Source: an uncultured beta proteobacterium
GTDB taxonomy: Bacteria > Pseudomonadota > Gammaproteobacteria > Burkholderiales > Burkholderiaceae_C
Assembly (NCBI GenBank): GCA_903823025.1
Contig: CAIJRK010000087.1
Span: forward strand, 1 to 64,000
DNA length: 64,000 nt
Reading direction: 5' to 3'
Below are positions 36,822 to 47,527 of this stretch, piece after piece; within the stretch, counting starts at the first letter, position 1; the number at the start of each line of letters is the position of its first letter. The position numbers and the translations under genes are program-made. The notes below the pieces were generated by a model that saw only the letters and a program-made list of their open reading frames with translations, was not told where the DNA came from and ran no database searches.

Positions 36822-38549
36822 TTACGAACCTGTTTTATTTTTACGTTTGTAAATTAATAAAGTTTCGTTTCGATCAGACGGGTGACGCATTGAGCTGTGA
36901 AAAGTCCATTTTGCAAGATCAACCGAGTTTGTTGCTGGGCTTATGGCATCTTTGTCCGCGATCAGCCAAGGGCAATGGTCTTGTGCGCGCAGGGGCGTGA
37001 GTACTAAATCGCCATGAAATTGAAAGGCCGCAATTTGGGCGCGGCTCAAACCATATGTCTCGACGCAGCGAGGTTGATGCTGCATGATGATCATTGTGCG
37101 GTGCACGAGAGGGGCGTAGCTTCGGGCGAAATCAAGCAGCGGCAGCCACAAAGTCATCAGCAGCAGCCAGCATAGCGTTGCCCCGCCCGCTGGCAAAACC
37201 AGGCTTTTCCAGATAGCGGTGCGGTGTCGGCCAACCCGCCATTTCACCAGCCAGGCCCAAGCCAGGGTCGCGGCCACGGCGATTAAAAAAGGCAGGAAAG
37301 AGAAGCTGTGTTCAAACCCTGGCGCTAATCGTGCAACGTTGGCCGCAGGTTGCGCCGGGATGCCGGTTTGCATGGCAATCCAGATGACCCAGACAATCAA
37401 GGCGCCCCCCGAGAAAAATAACAAGGTAAACCAGTCAACCAAGGCGGCCACACTGCGGCCCAAGGTCGGCAGCGCAAAGGCGGAGAGTGCAGCCAGCGCG
37501 GGCAGCGCCAATAACAAAGAGCGATCAGCTGACCCGGTGGTTAAGGTGGCCCCTATCGCAACACCTGCAAACAACAAGGGCAACGCCAGATGCCGACTCG
37601 GTGTGCTGCCCCGAATTAACTGACGCCGCCAGCGCCACAGTGTCCAGAGTGCCAGCGGCCAGGCCGGCCAGGTAAACCACAAAAGCAAGCGCCCCAAACT
37701 GTGCCAGTCACTCCCTGACGCCGGCAAGGTAATGCGCCAACGCCACAAACCCAGCCCAACCGACAGTAAGGCCACCAGCAGGGTCAGCAGCGCGATGCCA
37801 ACAACCCACCCGCGCATATGCGTAGGTTGACCAGACACCGGGGAGCGATCCAGCAGATGAATAACAGCCCCGCCAACGCCAAGTAGCGCGGCCATGGTTG
37901 GCGCGCCAGACAAGGCGAGTCCAGTCAAGCCAATCATGCTACTGATGGCTGGCGTGAGGGTGCGGTAAGGCAAAGCGGCAAATGCATAAAAAGACAAAGC
38001 CGTGAAGCAGAGTTGGGCTAGCGCAGGCGTGGTTTCGTGCGATAACTGAGCCAGACCCAGACAGGCCATAAAGGCTAGCAAGCCACCATCAGCCAAGGCA
38101 CGCGCATAGTCAGACGGATGCGCCTCTCCGCCGAAGGCAAACGCTACAGGCTGTGCCTCGGGGCTGCGTGCCAGGTAATAAGTGCCATACCAAGTGGCAA
38201 ACAACGTCAGGATTAGCAGTCCTATAAAAGGAATACGGGCAGCCAGGTCGGGGGTGAGCCAAGGGGCAAGTTGTATGGCCCAAGCGCCCAGCCAATAAGG
38301 GAGTAGGGCGTCAACCGCAGGCACAAGCCCCAACAATTGCGGTGTGAACCAGCTGGTGTCACCGCGCGCTAATTCAGCCATGTAGCCAAACGACGTGATG
38401 TCGGCATTTTTCCAGGGGCCACGGCCAATAAAGCCTGCCAGCACATAGGTGGTACAAAGCAAGAGCAGAACCCAGCGTGGCAAACGGTGCACGGCACTTT
38501 GGGCCACGATAGCAGGAGTTGTTTGATTCACGCGCGGCGATGCTGACAA
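36822..38549 (-). CDS. Multi-spanning membrane protein, GT-C (ArnT-like) glycosyltransferase candidate
   Basis: A 575-residue protein with ~12 hydrophobic segments across residues 25-480 and a soluble C-terminal domain (~485-575). The first loop (GRGPWKNADITSFGYMAELARGD) resembles the acidic catalytic loop of ArnT/PMT-like GT-C enzymes, but I cannot name the family with certainty. If correct, it would transfer a sugar from a lipid carrier in the inner membrane. It is the first gene of a minus-strand run with the GNAT and nitrilase genes. Confidence 0.55.
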   Translation of the reverse strand: MSASPRVNQTTPAIVAQSAVHRLPRWVLLLLCTTYVLAGFIGRGPWKNADITSFGYMAELARGDTSWFTPQLLGLVPAVDALLPYWLGAWAIQLAPWLTPDLAARIPFIGLLILTLFATWYGTYYLARSPEAQPVAFAFGGEAHPSDYARALADGGLLAFMACLGLAQLSHETTPALAQLCFTALSFYAFAALPYRTLTPAISSMIGLTGLALSGAPTMAALLGVGGAVIHLLDRSPVSGQPTHMRGWVVGIALLTLLVALLSVGLGLWRWRITLPASGSDWHSLGRLLLWFTWPAWPLALWTLWRWRRQLIRGSTPSRHLALPLLFAGVAIGATLTTGSADRSLLLALPALAALSAFALPTLGRSVAALVDWFTLLFFSGGALIVWVIWIAMQTGIPAQPAANVARLAPGFEHSFSFLPFLIAVAATLAWAWLVKWRVGRHRTAIWKSLVLPAGGATLCWLLLMTLWLPLLDFARSYAPLVHRTMIIMQHQPRCVETYGLSRAQIAAFQFHGDLVLTPLRAQDHCPWLIADKDAISPATNSVDLAKWTFHSSMRHPSDRNETLLIYKRKNKTGS

Positions 38550-38577
38550 AAGTAAAAAGTGATTTTTAAATCAAAGA

Positions 38578-38609
38578 AAAAGGCAGCGCGGAAACCCGGG
38601 CTGCCTTTT
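38578..38609. terminator. Intrinsic terminator after rpmE2
   Basis: A perfect 10-bp stem AAAAGGCAGC (38578-38587) with GCTGCCTTTT (38600-38609) and a 12-base loop. On the minus strand it ends in a T-run directly downstream of the L31 gene and separates it from the membrane-protein gene. Confidence 0.9.
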
Positions 38610-38628
38610 GTATGAAGCGGTTGCTTAT

Positions 38629-38925
38629 TTATTCAGCAGCAACTTCTGGAACTTCTGCGGCTGGTGTTGCAGCTGTTTTGGTCTTGCCAAAACGGTTGCG
38701 GAAACGCTCAACACGACCACCCATGTTGTCCACAGATTTTTGTGTACCCGTGTAGAAAGGATGTGACTCGCTGGAAGTTTCCAGTTTGTACAGTGGCAAC
38801 TCGCGGCCATCTTCCATCTTGATCATCTCTTTTGTGCTTGCGCATGAGCGCGTCACAAATTTGAAATTGTTGGATACATCCACGAAACAGATTTCGCGGT
38901 AATTGGGGTGAATGCCTGCTTTCAT
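38629..38925 (-). CDS. rpmE2: 50S ribosomal protein L31 type B
   Basis: A 98-residue L31 of the zinc-free type: [20 protein letters not shown] and [13 protein letters not shown], without the CxxC pair of type A. The C-terminus carries an Ala/Pro/Glu-rich extension ([13 protein letters not shown]). It lies 100 bp downstream of rho on the same strand. Type B copies are often zinc-regulated when a type A copy exists; no such site is evident here and it may be the only L31. Confidence 0.95.
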   Translation of the reverse strand: MKAGIHPNYREICFVDVSNNFKFVTRSCASTKEMIKMEDGRELPLYKLETSSESHPFYTGTQKSVDNMGGRVERFRNRFGKTKTAATPAAEVPEVAAE

Positions 38926-39025
38926 ATCTTCTCCATCAGTTGCACTAGCCGCGACGAGCCCTTGTGCAAACCATTGCGCAATTCAAAGCCCGGCGTACTT
39001 GTCGCGTAAAGCGGCAGATTATAAC

Positions 39026-40291
39026 TTAGCCACCCCGGCGCATCATGTCAAAAAACTCGCTATTGGTCTTGGTTGCGCGCATTTGCTTGAGTACCATTTC
39101 CATGGATTCGATCTCGTCCATGTTGTATAAAAACTGGCGCAAAATGCGGGTTTTTTGCAGAATTTCAGGTGCCAACAACAACTCTTCGCGACGCGTGCCG
39201 CTGCGGTTGAGCTGGATGGACGGGAACACGCGCTTTTCGTACAAGCGACGATCCAGATGAATTTCAGAGTTACCGGTGCCTTTGAACTCTTCAAAAATCA
39301 CCTCGTCCATGCGACTGCCGGTATCAATCAGCGCGGTGGCAATGATGGTCAGCGAACCGCCTTCTTCGACGTTACGGGCCGCGCCCAAAAAGCGCTTGGG
39401 CCGTTGCAGGGCGTTGGAGTCAACCCCGCCGGTTAACACTTTGCCGCTTGAGGGCACCACATTGTTGTAAGCACGTGCCAGACGGGTGATGGAATCCAGC
39501 AAGATGACCACGTCTTTTTTCAACTCAACCAGACGCTTGGCACGCTCGATCACCATCTCGGCGACGTGGACGTGGCGGGCGGCGGGTTCGTCAAAGGTAG
39601 ACGCAATCACTTCGCCCTTCACGGTGCGCTGCATTTCCGTCACTTCTTCAGGACGCTCATCAATGAGCAGCACCATCATGTGGCTGTCGGGATAGTTGGC
39701 TGAAATAGCGTGGGCAATGTGCTGCATCATCACGGTCTTGCCGCTCTTGGGCGGGGCCACCAGCAAAGCGCGTTGGCCTTTACCAATCGGGGCGATGATG
39801 TCGATGACGCGCGCGGTGATGTTTTCTTCAGTCTTGGTGTTGTCGCGTTCAAGCCGCATCTGCTCGTTGGGGAACAGCGGCGTCAGATTCTCAAACATGA
39901 CCTTATGTTTGTTGTCTTCCGGCCCACCGCCATTCACCTTGTCGAGCTTGTTCAGGGCAAAGTAACGCTCGCCATCTTTGGGGGTGCGTACTTCGCCTTC
40001 AATCATGTCACCGGTATGCAGATTAAATCGGCGTACCTGGCTGGGGCTGATGTAGATGTCGTCGGTGCTGGCGGTGTAACTGGTGTCGGGGCTGCGCAAA
40101 AAGCCAAACCCATCGGGCAAGATTTCCAGCACGCCGTCGGCAATGATTTGCTCGCCGGTACGGGCTCGTTTTTTGATGATGGCAAACATCAGCTCTTGCT
40201 TGCGCATACGGCCAGTGTTTTCAATCTCAAGCTCTTCAGCTTGCTTGAGGACTTCCGACACGTGCAGTGCCTTGAGTTCGTTTAAATGCAT
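39026..40291 (-). CDS. rho: Transcription termination factor Rho
   Basis: Rho hexameric RNA helicase, 421 residues. The N-terminal RNA-binding domain holds [20 protein letters not shown]. The ATPase P-loop is [11 protein letters not shown], Walker [17 protein letters not shown], and the Q/R-loop region [21 protein letters not shown]. Its mRNA leader is strikingly C-rich (see 40292-40360), which would suit autoregulation. trxA, a frequent upstream neighbour, is absent. Confidence 0.97.
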   Translation of the reverse strand: MHLNELKALHVSEVLKQAEELEIENTGRMRKQELMFAIIKKRARTGEQIIADGVLEILPDGFGFLRSPDTSYTASTDDIYISPSQVRRFNLHTGDMIEGEVRTPKDGERYFALNKLDKVNGGGPEDNKHKVMFENLTPLFPNEQMRLERDNTKTEENITARVIDIIAPIGKGQRALLVAPPKSGKTVMMQHIAHAISANYPDSHMMVLLIDERPEEVTEMQRTVKGEVIASTFDEPAARHVHVAEMVIERAKRLVELKKDVVILLDSITRLARAYNNVVPSSGKVLTGGVDSNALQRPKRFLGAARNVEEGGSLTIIATALIDTGSRMDEVIFEEFKGTGNSEIHLDRRLYEKRVFPSIQLNRSGTRREELLLAPEILQKTRILRQFLYNMDEIESMEMVLKQMRATKTNSEFFDMMRRGG

Positions 40292-40360
40292 GGAATGGCC
40301 CAGAAGGGTGTTGAACGAAATACGGGGGGAGGTTTGGGGGAGAGGCGGGACGGTAGCCTT
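40292..40360 (-). promoter_or_regulatory. C-rich, G-poor rho leader (candidate rut site)
   Basis: On the transcribed strand bases 40360-40321 contain about 22 C and only 5 G in 40 nt, with C-runs of five and six, directly before the rho start codon. Rho binds such unstructured pyrimidine-rich RNA, and rho genes are known to be autoregulated through their leaders. I propose this as the loading site. Confidence 0.45.
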
Positions 40361-40430
40361 AACCTCAAGGTACTAAACCGGAAACTCGAACTGACTCAGG
40401 GTGATAGTCAGCAAGTGTTTGTAATTATGA

Positions 40431-40464
40431 CAGGAAAAAAGAAGCCTTGACTCAGAACCAAGGC
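40431..40464 (-). terminator. Terminator at the end of the mra-lpxC transcription unit
   Basis: On the minus strand GCCTTG (40464-40459) pairs with CAAGGC (40449-40444) across a 9-base loop, followed by TTCTTTTTT. It lies ~95 bp after the small membrane-protein gene and before the rho leader, so it would end the long division-gene transcript. Confidence 0.75.
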
Positions 40465-40558
40465 GTAGAAAGCAAGTCAGGCCAATGAAGTCTTCCCCCG
40501 CTGACTACGGCCTCGGTCTTGAATCAGGGAACACGCAGTCGGATCAGTCTGCTGCGCG

Positions 40559-40735
40559 CTAAGCCCACTGCTGGACTATCAGCACCGCAAAAAATCCAAA
40601 GGCACTGAGCAACACCCACTTGAGCGTGAGCAGGCCGTAGCGTTTAAAGCGCGGCTGGCCCGTGATCATAAAAAGAACAAAAGCGCCGATAGCGCTCAAC
40701 AACAGCAACAAAATAAGCCAGCGGAAAAAAATCAT
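40559..40735 (-). CDS. Small membrane protein (58 residues) downstream of lpxC
   Basis: A 58-codon ORF from ATG 40735 to TAG, starting 19 bases after the lpxC stop and ending before the terminator. It has two hydrophobic segments (MIFFRWLILLLLLSAIGAFV... and WVLLSAFGFFAVLIV) joined by the basic loop GQPRFKRYG, the look of a two-pass inner-membrane protein. I do not recognise a family. The position in the transcript and clean hydrophobic design argue that it is real. Confidence 0.65.
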   Translation of the reverse strand: MIFFRWLILLLLLSAIGAFVLFMITGQPRFKRYGLLTLKWVLLSAFGFFAVLIVQQWA

Positions 40736-40754
40736 GGATCAGATTCGGCTTGGT

Positions 40755-41678
40755 TTACCAAGCCCGTGCCAGTTGTGCAAAACCCTTGGGGGCAAGATTT
40801 TCATCCTCAAAAGTCACCACATTCCAAGCGTCGGTACGCACAAGCAACTCGCGCAGCAGTAAATTATTCAAAGCATGGCCCGACCGATGCGCGCTGTAGC
40901 TGGCCAGAAAAGGTTTGCCAATCAGGTAGAGGTCGCCCATAGCATCAAGAATTTTGTGCTTGACAAACTCGTCGCCGTAACGCAAACCCTCCACGTTCAA
41001 AATTTTGTAATCATCCATCACGATGGCGTTGTCCAGTCCGCCGCCCAAGGCCAGACCGTTGGCGCGCATCATCTCCACGTCTTTGGTGAAGCCAAAGGTG
41101 CGGGCACGGGCAATGTCTTTGGAATACGAGCCAGTGCTCATGTCAAACACCACACGCTGTCCCGTAGCATCCACCGCCGGATGGTCAAAATTGATCTCAA
41201 AACTGAGTTTGTAGCCGTGATAGGGCGATAGCCGTGCCCACTTCTCAGCGATACCCTGCCCTTCACGCACCTCCACCGTTTTGGTCAGCTGGATGAACTG
41301 TCGGGGGGCGTTTTGCAACGCAATACCCGCGCTTTGCAGCAAAAACACAAAGGAGGCCGCCGAGCCGTCCAGAATCGGAATTTCTTGTGCCGTCAAGTCC
41401 ACGTAGAGGTTGTCAACGCCCAAGCCCGCGCAGGCAGACATCAAGTGCTCCACCGTCAGCACCCGCACGTCGCCGTTGGACAAAGTTGAGGCTAGTCGGG
41501 TATCGCTCACGGCATAAGCTGACACCACAATCTCCACCGGTTGCGGCAGATCAATCCGCCTGAAAATAATGCCGGTGTCGGGCGGCGCCGGGCGCAGCGT
41601 GATTTCGACACGCTGGCCGCTGTGCAGCCCAACGCCAATGGCGTGGGTCAGGGTTTTAAGCGTTCGTTGCTGTAACAC
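40755..41678 (-). CDS. lpxC: UDP-3-O-acyl-N-acetylglucosamine deacetylase LpxC
   Basis: LpxC catalyses the committed step of lipid A synthesis. From GTG 41678 it has 307 residues, the usual length, and begins [21 protein letters not shown]. The longer frame upstream lies inside ftsZ and is ruled out. Zinc ligands appear in [10 protein letters not shown] (His), [10 protein letters not shown] (His and Asp) and the catalytic His in [12 protein letters not shown]. It begins only 4 bases after the ftsZ stop, tying lipid A output to the division operon. Confidence 0.95.
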   Translation of the reverse strand: MLQQRTLKTLTHAIGVGLHSGQRVEITLRPAPPDTGIIFRRIDLPQPVEIVVSAYAVSDTRLASTLSNGDVRVLTVEHLMSACAGLGVDNLYVDLTAQEIPILDGSAASFVFLLQSAGIALQNAPRQFIQLTKTVEVREGQGIAEKWARLSPYHGYKLSFEINFDHPAVDATGQRVVFDMSTGSYSKDIARARTFGFTKDVEMMRANGLALGGGLDNAIVMDDYKILNVEGLRYGDEFVKHKILDAMGDLYLIGKPFLASYSAHRSGHALNNLLLRELLVRTDAWNVVTFEDENLAPKGFAQLARAW

Positions 41679-41682
41679 AGGC

Positions 41683-42948
41683 TTAGTCAGCCTGCTTTCT
41701 AAGGAAGGCGGGGATTTCAAAATCATCCATGCCGCCTGATGCCAGTGCATCAACCTTGGCCGCCGCGTGAGTCCGATCCTGGGGCTTGCGCCAGACGCTA
41801 GGCGTTGCCATGGCGTTGTAATCAGGCTGCGAGCGTCCACCCGTACCGCCTACTGAACTGATGCCAGAGGACACGCCTGATGGGCTGCTATTGCCAGAGG
41901 ACGCACTGAAGCCCGACACCTGAAAGGGCGTATTGTCTGTGCCAGTGCGCAGCAACACTTGCAACTGCGGCTTGGCACGCACAACACCTTGACGGCTCAA
42001 ACCAGTCGCCACCACAGTGACGCGAATTTCATCACCCAGCGAGTCGTCGTAAGCGGTGCCGTAAATCACATGCGCATCAGGGGAAGCGTAGGCACGGATG
42101 GTGTTCATCGCCAGCTTGGATTCGCTCAATTTGAGTGAGCCTTTGGCCGCCGTGATCAGCACCAGCACGCCCTTGGCACCTGACAGGTCGATGCCTTCAA
42201 GCAGCGGGCAGGCCACGGCTTGTTCTGCAGCAATGCGGGCGCGGTCAGGGCCGGCGGCCACTGCTGTGCCCATCATGGCTTTGCCTGGCTCGCCCATCAC
42301 GGTGCGCACGTCTTCAAAGTCAACATTGACGTGGCCGGGCACATTGATAATTTCAGCAATGCCGCCCACAGCATTTTTAAGCACGTCATTGGCATGGGCA
42401 AAGGCTTGGTCTTGCGTGACATCGTCACCCAACACTTCAAGCAGCTTCTCATTGAGTACCACAATCAGTGAATCAACGTTGGACTCCAGCTCGGCTAAAC
42501 CGCAGTCGGCATTGGTCATGCGGCGCCCGCCTTCAAACTCAAACGGTTTGGTGACGACCCCTACCGTCAAAATACCCATTTCACGCGCAACGCGGGCAAT
42601 CACAGGCGCCGCACCGGTGCCAGTGCCGCCGCCCATGCCTGCAGTAATGAACAACATGTGCGCACCATCAATGGCGACCCGAATGTCATCCACCGCCAGT
42701 TCAGCTGCCTCGCGGCCTTTGTCTGGCTTGCTACCCGCGCCCAGACCACTGGTGCCGAGTTGAATAGTTTTGTGGGCACGGCTTCGGCTCAAAGCTTGAG
42801 CGTCGGTGTTGGCGCAGATAAATTCGACGCCTTGCACCTCACTCTCAATCATGTGACCGACGGCATTGCCGCCGCCGCCGCCGACACCAATTACTTTAAT
42901 TTGAGTGCCTAAGTTAAAGGGGACTTCTTCAATCATTTCTATGGGCAT
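41683..42948 (-). CDS. ftsZ: Cell division protein FtsZ
   Basis: FtsZ GTPase, 421 residues, forming the division ring. It shows the GTP-binding [12 protein letters not shown], the tubulin signature [13 protein letters not shown], a Ser/Gly-rich linker (~325-365) and the C-terminal peptide [12 protein letters not shown], which binds FtsA and ZipA. GGAG lies 8 bases before ATG 42948. The ~150-bp gap to ftsA is the widest in the cluster and could hold an ftsZ promoter. Confidence 0.98.
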   Translation of the reverse strand: MPIEMIEEVPFNLGTQIKVIGVGGGGGNAVGHMIESEVQGVEFICANTDAQALSRSRAHKTIQLGTSGLGAGSKPDKGREAAELAVDDIRVAIDGAHMLFITAGMGGGTGTGAAPVIARVAREMGILTVGVVTKPFEFEGGRRMTNADCGLAELESNVDSLIVVLNEKLLEVLGDDVTQDQAFAHANDVLKNAVGGIAEIINVPGHVNVDFEDVRTVMGEPGKAMMGTAVAAGPDRARIAAEQAVACPLLEGIDLSGAKGVLVLITAAKGSLKLSESKLAMNTIRAYASPDAHVIYGTAYDDSLGDEIRVTVVATGLSRQGVVRAKPQLQVLLRTGTDNTPFQVSGFSASSGNSSPSGVSSGISSVGGTGGRSQPDYNAMATPSVWRKPQDRTHAAAKVDALASGGMDDFEIPAFLRKQAD

Positions 42949-43095
42949 TTTTATTCTCCGGAAGTTTCAATTATTTAATAGTTCTTGTAGGCGCTGACTT
43001 GTTTTTTATCATTAATTGCGTCAGGGTTATGCAAGACACCATGGCAGTCGTCCTTTGGGCAGGCTCTCACACACGAAAGCAGTTTATTTTCATAG

Positions 43096-44325
43096 CTAGA
43101 AATTCCCTACAAACCAGTCTTTGACCTGCCCGAATGCTGTCTTCATGGAGCCATTCTTTTGTGCCACCTTGAAGCCACGCAGACGCGCCATGCGGGCTTC
43201 TTCCAACAGGCCCATTACAGTTGCTGCCCGGGGCTGCGCCACCATGTCAGACAGCGCTCTTGAGTATTTGGGAATACCGCGACGCACAGGCTTCAAGAAA
43301 ATATCTTCACCCAACTCCACCATGCCAGGCATGATACAACTCCCGCCCGTCAACACGATGCCACTAGAGAGCATTTCTTCAAAACCGGACTCTCGCATGA
43401 CTTGGTGCACCAGCGAAAAAATCTCTTCCACACGCGGCTCAATGACCCCGGCAAGCGCTTGCCGACTCAACATACGCGGACCACGGTCACCCAAACCTGG
43501 CACCTCGACTTGGGCGTCGGGGTCGGCCAACAGCTGCTTGGCGTAGCCACTTTCGACCTTGATGTCTTCGGCATCCTTGGTGGGTGTGCGCAGCGCCATG
43601 GCAATGTCGCTGGTGATCAGGTCACCCGCAATCGGAATAATCGCGGTGTGACGAATCGCCCCGTTGGTAAAAATCGCCACATCGGTGGTGCCTGCACCAA
43701 TGTCAATCAGCGCCACGCCCAGCTCGCGTTCATCTTCAGTCAGCACCGACAGGCTGCTGGCCAGCGGATTGAGCATGAGTTGCTCGACATCCAGACCGCA
43801 ACGACGCACACATTTAATGATGTTCTCAGCGGCACTTTGTGCGCCGGTCACGATGTGAACTTTGGCCTCCAGACGAATGCCGCTCATGCCAATCGGCTCT
43901 TTCACGTCTTGGCCGTCGATGATGAATTCTTGCGGCTCTACCAACAAAAGGCGTTGATCGGTTGAGATGTTGATAGCCTTGGCGGTTTCCACGACCCGCG
44001 CCACATCAGCGGCGGTGACTTCACGGTCACGAATGGCGACCATGCCATGCGAATTAATGCCCCGAATATGACTGCCGGTGATACCGGTGTAAACACGGGT
44101 AATCTTGCAGTCGGCCATCAACTCGGCTTCTTTTAAGGCCTGCTGAATACTTTGAACCGTGGCGTCGATGTTGACCACCACGCCCCGTTTAAGGCCGTTG
44201 CTGGGCGCAATCCCTAACCCTGCCAGCTTGAGTTCGCCATTGGGCAGCACTTCAGCGACCACGACCATCACTTTAGAAGTGCCAATATCCAGCCCTACGA
44301 CAAGATCTTTGTATTCTTTCGCCAT
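43096..44325 (-). CDS. ftsA: Cell division protein FtsA
   Basis: Actin-like FtsA, 409 residues, anchors FtsZ to the membrane. It has the phosphate-1 motif VVGLDIGTSKVMVVV, phosphate-2 ALIDIGAGTTDVAIF and the adenosine motif GIVLTGGSCIMPGM. The C-terminus ends in an amphipathic segment (FGQVKDWFVGNF) that serves as membrane-targeting helix. It follows ftsQ after 36 bp. Confidence 0.97.
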   Translation of the reverse strand: MAKEYKDLVVGLDIGTSKVMVVVAEVLPNGELKLAGLGIAPSNGLKRGVVVNIDATVQSIQQALKEAELMADCKITRVYTGITGSHIRGINSHGMVAIRDREVTAADVARVVETAKAINISTDQRLLLVEPQEFIIDGQDVKEPIGMSGIRLEAKVHIVTGAQSAAENIIKCVRRCGLDVEQLMLNPLASSLSVLTEDERELGVALIDIGAGTTDVAIFTNGAIRHTAIIPIAGDLITSDIAMALRTPTKDAEDIKVESGYAKQLLADPDAQVEVPGLGDRGPRMLSRQALAGVIEPRVEEIFSLVHQVMRESGFEEMLSSGIVLTGGSCIMPGMVELGEDIFLKPVRRGIPKYSRALSDMVAQPRAATVMGLLEEARMARLRGFKVAQKNGSMKTAFGQVKDWFVGNF

Positions 44326-44361
44326 ATGTTTACCTATTACTTCTTGTTAGCGCTCTTGCCA

Positions 44362-45147
44362 TTATTTTTTTGAGCTATCCAACACCAGCGTGGTCACGCC
44401 CCGCAGGCGAATGGCATAACCGTCTTGATGTCTCAAATCTGCTGTTTCCAGTGCTTGTGGCGTTCGACCATAGCGAGCCGTCACTTGTGTCAGGGTTTGA
44501 AGGAATTGCTGGGTTCGTGCCAGCACCTCGGCAGGGGAGCCGCCCCCAAATTCAATGAGGGCATCGGTGTTAAGGCGCGCGCGCCAGCCGCCATGCCCGT
44601 TTAACTCAAACTGATCAAGCGCCAAAGCCGCAGGCTTGAATTGTGACTGCAGCGTCTGGTACATGGTCAGCACTTGGGCGGCCTGACCTTCGGGGCCGCT
44701 CAAACGAGGCAACGCCTCTTGTTCGACCTCGCCCACGTTCGCTTCAAAGACTTCCCCAAAGTTGTTCACCAGTTTGGACTCACTCTCCGCCCCCCAATAA
44801 GCGGCGGCTTGGTGCTCTTGCAACTGCACATTGAGCTGATTGGGAAACGCCCGATGCACCACCGCCTGACGCACCCAGGGTGCCGCTTCAAAAGCGAGTC
44901 GGGTGCGCGCGAGATCCATCGTGAAAAAAGTGCCACTGAGTTGCGGCACCACATGCGTGCGCAAAGTCATGGCGGTGCTATGCGTGATCTCCCCTGTCAC
45001 GGCAATGTGGCTGATGGCAAACAAGGGATGGCGCCAGGCCCACCCCAGCACGGCGCCCACCACCAGCGCGACAAACACGATGAACAGCGCGGAGGCGGTT
45101 CGGTTCATGAGCGTCACATCAATGGGCACAGGCATATCTCTTGTCAT
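44362..45147 (-). CDS. ftsQ: Cell division protein FtsQ
   Basis: A bitopic divisome protein of 261 residues. One membrane segment (~18-36, [19 protein letters not shown]) precedes a POTRA domain ([15 protein letters not shown]) and the FtsQ domain ([29 protein letters not shown]). It recruits FtsB and FtsL. The start overlaps the ddl stop by ATGA. Confidence 0.95.
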   Translation of the reverse strand: MTRDMPVPIDVTLMNRTASALFIVFVALVVGAVLGWAWRHPLFAISHIAVTGEITHSTAMTLRTHVVPQLSGTFFTMDLARTRLAFEAAPWVRQAVVHRAFPNQLNVQLQEHQAAAYWGAESESKLVNNFGEVFEANVGEVEQEALPRLSGPEGQAAQVLTMYQTLQSQFKPAALALDQFELNGHGGWRARLNTDALIEFGGGSPAEVLARTQQFLQTLTQVTARYGRTPQALETADLRHQDGYAIRLRGVTTLVLDSSKK

Positions 45148-46097
45148 GGCGTCACCGCATAGTCCAGGGTCGCATGGCGCAACACCTCAACACACAGGGC
45201 CGGGTAATCAATACCGGCGGCTTTGGCCGACATGGGCACCAGCGAATGACTCGTCATGCCGGGCGAGGTGTTGATCTCCAGTAAATAAGGCTGGCGCGTG
45301 CGGGCATCAATCATCACATCGGCCCGCGCCCAGCCCCGGCAACCCAGGCTTTTGTAGGCTTGCAACACCAGCGATTGAATGTGTGCCTCTTCGCCTTCGG
45401 GCAAACCGCAAGGCACCAGATACTGCGTGGTGTTGGTGAAATACTTGTTCTGGTAGTCGTAATTGCCATCGGGGGCGACGATGCGAATCACGGGCAGCGC
45501 GCGGGCCGCAGCCCCTGTGCCTAGCACCGCAATGGTGACCTCATCGCCGCTGATGAATTGTTCACACAAGACTTCCGTGTCGTGTTGGGCAGCTTGCTGG
45601 TAAGCCTCGGCGCATTGCGCCAACGTGGTGACTTTGGTCAGGCCAATCGTGGAGCCTTCACGACCCGGCTTCACAATCATCGGGCTACCCAATTCGGCAA
45701 AGGCCTGCTCTGTGGCGGCAGCACTGTCCACCTCTTGCCAAGCGGGTGTTGGCAATCCTTTGGCGCGCCAAATGCGCTTGGTCATGACTTTGTCAATCGC
45801 AATGCTGGAGGCCATGACGCCCGAACCGGTGTAGGGTATGTGCAGCAACTCCAGCGCGCCCTGCACCGTGCCGTCTTCGCCAAAGCGGCCATGCAAGGCG
45901 ACAAAGCAACGGGCAAACCCTTCGCGCTTAAGGTCCACCAGATCGCGTTCAGCCGGGTCGAACGCCTGCGCATCGACCCCTTGCGAGCGCAAGGCCTGCA
46001 ACACACCCTGCCCGGACATCAGGGAGACTTCGCGCTCGGCGGAGGCGCCGCCCATGAGCACCGCCACTTTGCCTAGATTTAAATTTAAGGAACTCAT
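45144..46097 (-). CDS. ddl: D-alanine--D-alanine ligase
   Basis: An ATP-grasp ligase of 317 residues making D-Ala-D-Ala for peptidoglycan. It shows [17 protein letters not shown], the ATP-binding [18 protein letters not shown] and the C-terminal [25 protein letters not shown]. It is the DdlB-type copy embedded in the division cluster between murC and ftsQ, with ATGA overlaps on both sides. Confidence 0.97.
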   Translation of the reverse strand: MSSLNLNLGKVAVLMGGASAEREVSLMSGQGVLQALRSQGVDAQAFDPAERDLVDLKREGFARCFVALHGRFGEDGTVQGALELLHIPYTGSGVMASSIAIDKVMTKRIWRAKGLPTPAWQEVDSAAATEQAFAELGSPMIVKPGREGSTIGLTKVTTLAQCAEAYQQAAQHDTEVLCEQFISGDEVTIAVLGTGAAARALPVIRIVAPDGNYDYQNKYFTNTTQYLVPCGLPEGEEAHIQSLVLQAYKSLGCRGWARADVMIDARTRQPYLLEINTSPGMTSHSLVPMSAKAAGIDYPALCVEVLRHATLDYAVTP

Positions 46098-47527
46098 AGA
46101 TCCAGTATTTCCTGCGTTAAATGCTCTGAATTTTGCAGCATATCAACCACTTGGCCCGACACGGCGCCAATTGAACCCGCACCCATGCACAACACCACGT
46201 CGCCACCCTGTGCATTGTCCACAATGACCTGCGCCATATCGGCTATATCATCCACAAAAACAGGCTCAATGCGACCGGCCACACGCAGGGCGCGTGCCAA
46301 ACTGCGACCATCAGCGGCAACAATTGGCGCCTCGCCAGCGGCATAGACCTCGGCTAGCAACACAGCATCGGCCGCTGCAATCACTTTGACAAAGTCTTCA
46401 AAACAGTCGCGTGTGCGCGTAAAGCGATGCGGCTGAAAGGCCAACACCAAACGCTGATCCGGAAAAGCACCCCGGGCGGCAGCCAGCGTGGCCGCCATTT
46501 CAACCGGATGGTGACCATAGTCATCGACCAGCGTAAAGACGCCACCATCACGCGCGGGAAGATCGCCATAACGCTGAAAGCGACGGCCCACGCCCTTGAA
46601 CTCAGCCAACGCTTTTTGTACCGCCTCATCGGGCAGGTTCAGTTCAACCGCGATGGCAATGGCCGACAGCGCGTTGAGCACGTTGTGTCGGCCCGGCAGG
46701 TTGAGCACCACATCCAGATCAGGCAGCACCACGCCGTTGCGACGCTGTACCGTGAAATGCATTTGTCCACCGGCGGCACGAACATTGACGGCCCGCACTT
46801 CAGCCCCTTCTTCAAAGCCGTAACTGGTGATGGGGCAAGTCACTTGCGGCACGATGTCGCGCACGGCAGGGTCGTCGGTACACAAAATGGCGTTACCGTA
46901 AAAAGGCATCCGGTGCAAAAAATCGACAAAGGCCTGTTTAAGGCGACCAAAATCATGCCCGTAGGTTTCCATGTGGTCGGCGTCGATGTTGGTCACGACG
47001 GCCATGACCGGCATCAGGTTCAAAAACGAGGCATCCGACTCATCGGCCTCCACCACGATGTAATCGCCCTTGCCAAGCCGGGCATTGGCGCCCGCGCTGT
47101 TCAGGCGCCCACCAATCACAAACGTGGGGTCCAGCCCGGCCTCGGCCAACACGCTGGCGACCAGGCTGGTAGTGGTGGTTTTGCCGTGTGTGCCCGCAAT
47201 GGCAATGCCTTGTTTGAGGCGCATCAACTCGGCCAGCATCAGCGCTCTGGGCACCACAGGAATGCGCTTGTCGCGGGCGGCGAGCACTTCAGGGTTGTCG
47301 GCTTGCACGGCGGTTGAGGTCACGACCGCATCAGCGCCATCCACGTTAGTGGCGAGATGGCCCACGTAGGTCTGGATGCCCAGACTGGCAAGACGCTTCA
47401 GCGTGGCACTGTCCGCTAAATCAGAGCCTGAAATGACATAGCCCAAGTTAAACAAAATTTCAGCAATGCCGGACATGCCGACGCCACCGAGGCCTACAAA
47501 ATGGATATGACGAATAGCGTGTTTCAT
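46094..47527 (-). CDS. murC: UDP-N-acetylmuramate--L-alanine ligase
   Basis: MurC, 477 residues, adds L-Ala to UDP-MurNAc. It begins with the nucleotide-binding [19 protein letters not shown] and has the Mur ligase P-loop [11 protein letters not shown], followed by [14 protein letters not shown]. The C-terminal domain includes [14 protein letters not shown], a MurC hallmark. Start and stop overlap murG and ddl by ATGA. Confidence 0.97.
   Translation of the reverse strand: MKHAIRHIHFVGLGGVGMSGIAEILFNLGYVISGSDLADSATLKRLASLGIQTYVGHLATNVDGADAVVTSTAVQADNPEVLAARDKRIPVVPRALMLAELMRLKQGIAIAGTHGKTTTTSLVASVLAEAGLDPTFVIGGRLNSAGANARLGKGDYIVVEADESDASFLNLMPVMAVVTNIDADHMETYGHDFGRLKQAFVDFLHRMPFYGNAILCTDDPAVRDIVPQVTCPITSYGFEEGAEVRAVNVRAAGGQMHFTVQRRNGVVLPDLDVVLNLPGRHNVLNALSAIAIAVELNLPDEAVQKALAEFKGVGRRFQRYGDLPARDGGVFTLVDDYGHHPVEMAATLAAARGAFPDQRLVLAFQPHRFTRTRDCFEDFVKVIAAADAVLLAEVYAAGEAPIVAADGRSLARALRVAGRIEPVFVDDIADMAQVIVDNAQGGDVVLCMGAGSIGAVSGQVVDMLQNSEHLTQEILDL

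Noticed and set aside
40321-40355. G-quadruplex motif on the plus strand at the rho leader
   Set aside because: Only three proper runs of three or more G are separated by short loops, so the canonical four-run pattern is not met; the C-rich RNA reading is more relevant.
41679-41840. 54-codon N-terminal extension of lpxC
   Set aside because: It lies inside ftsZ in another frame; GTG 41678 gives the conserved LpxC beginning and length.
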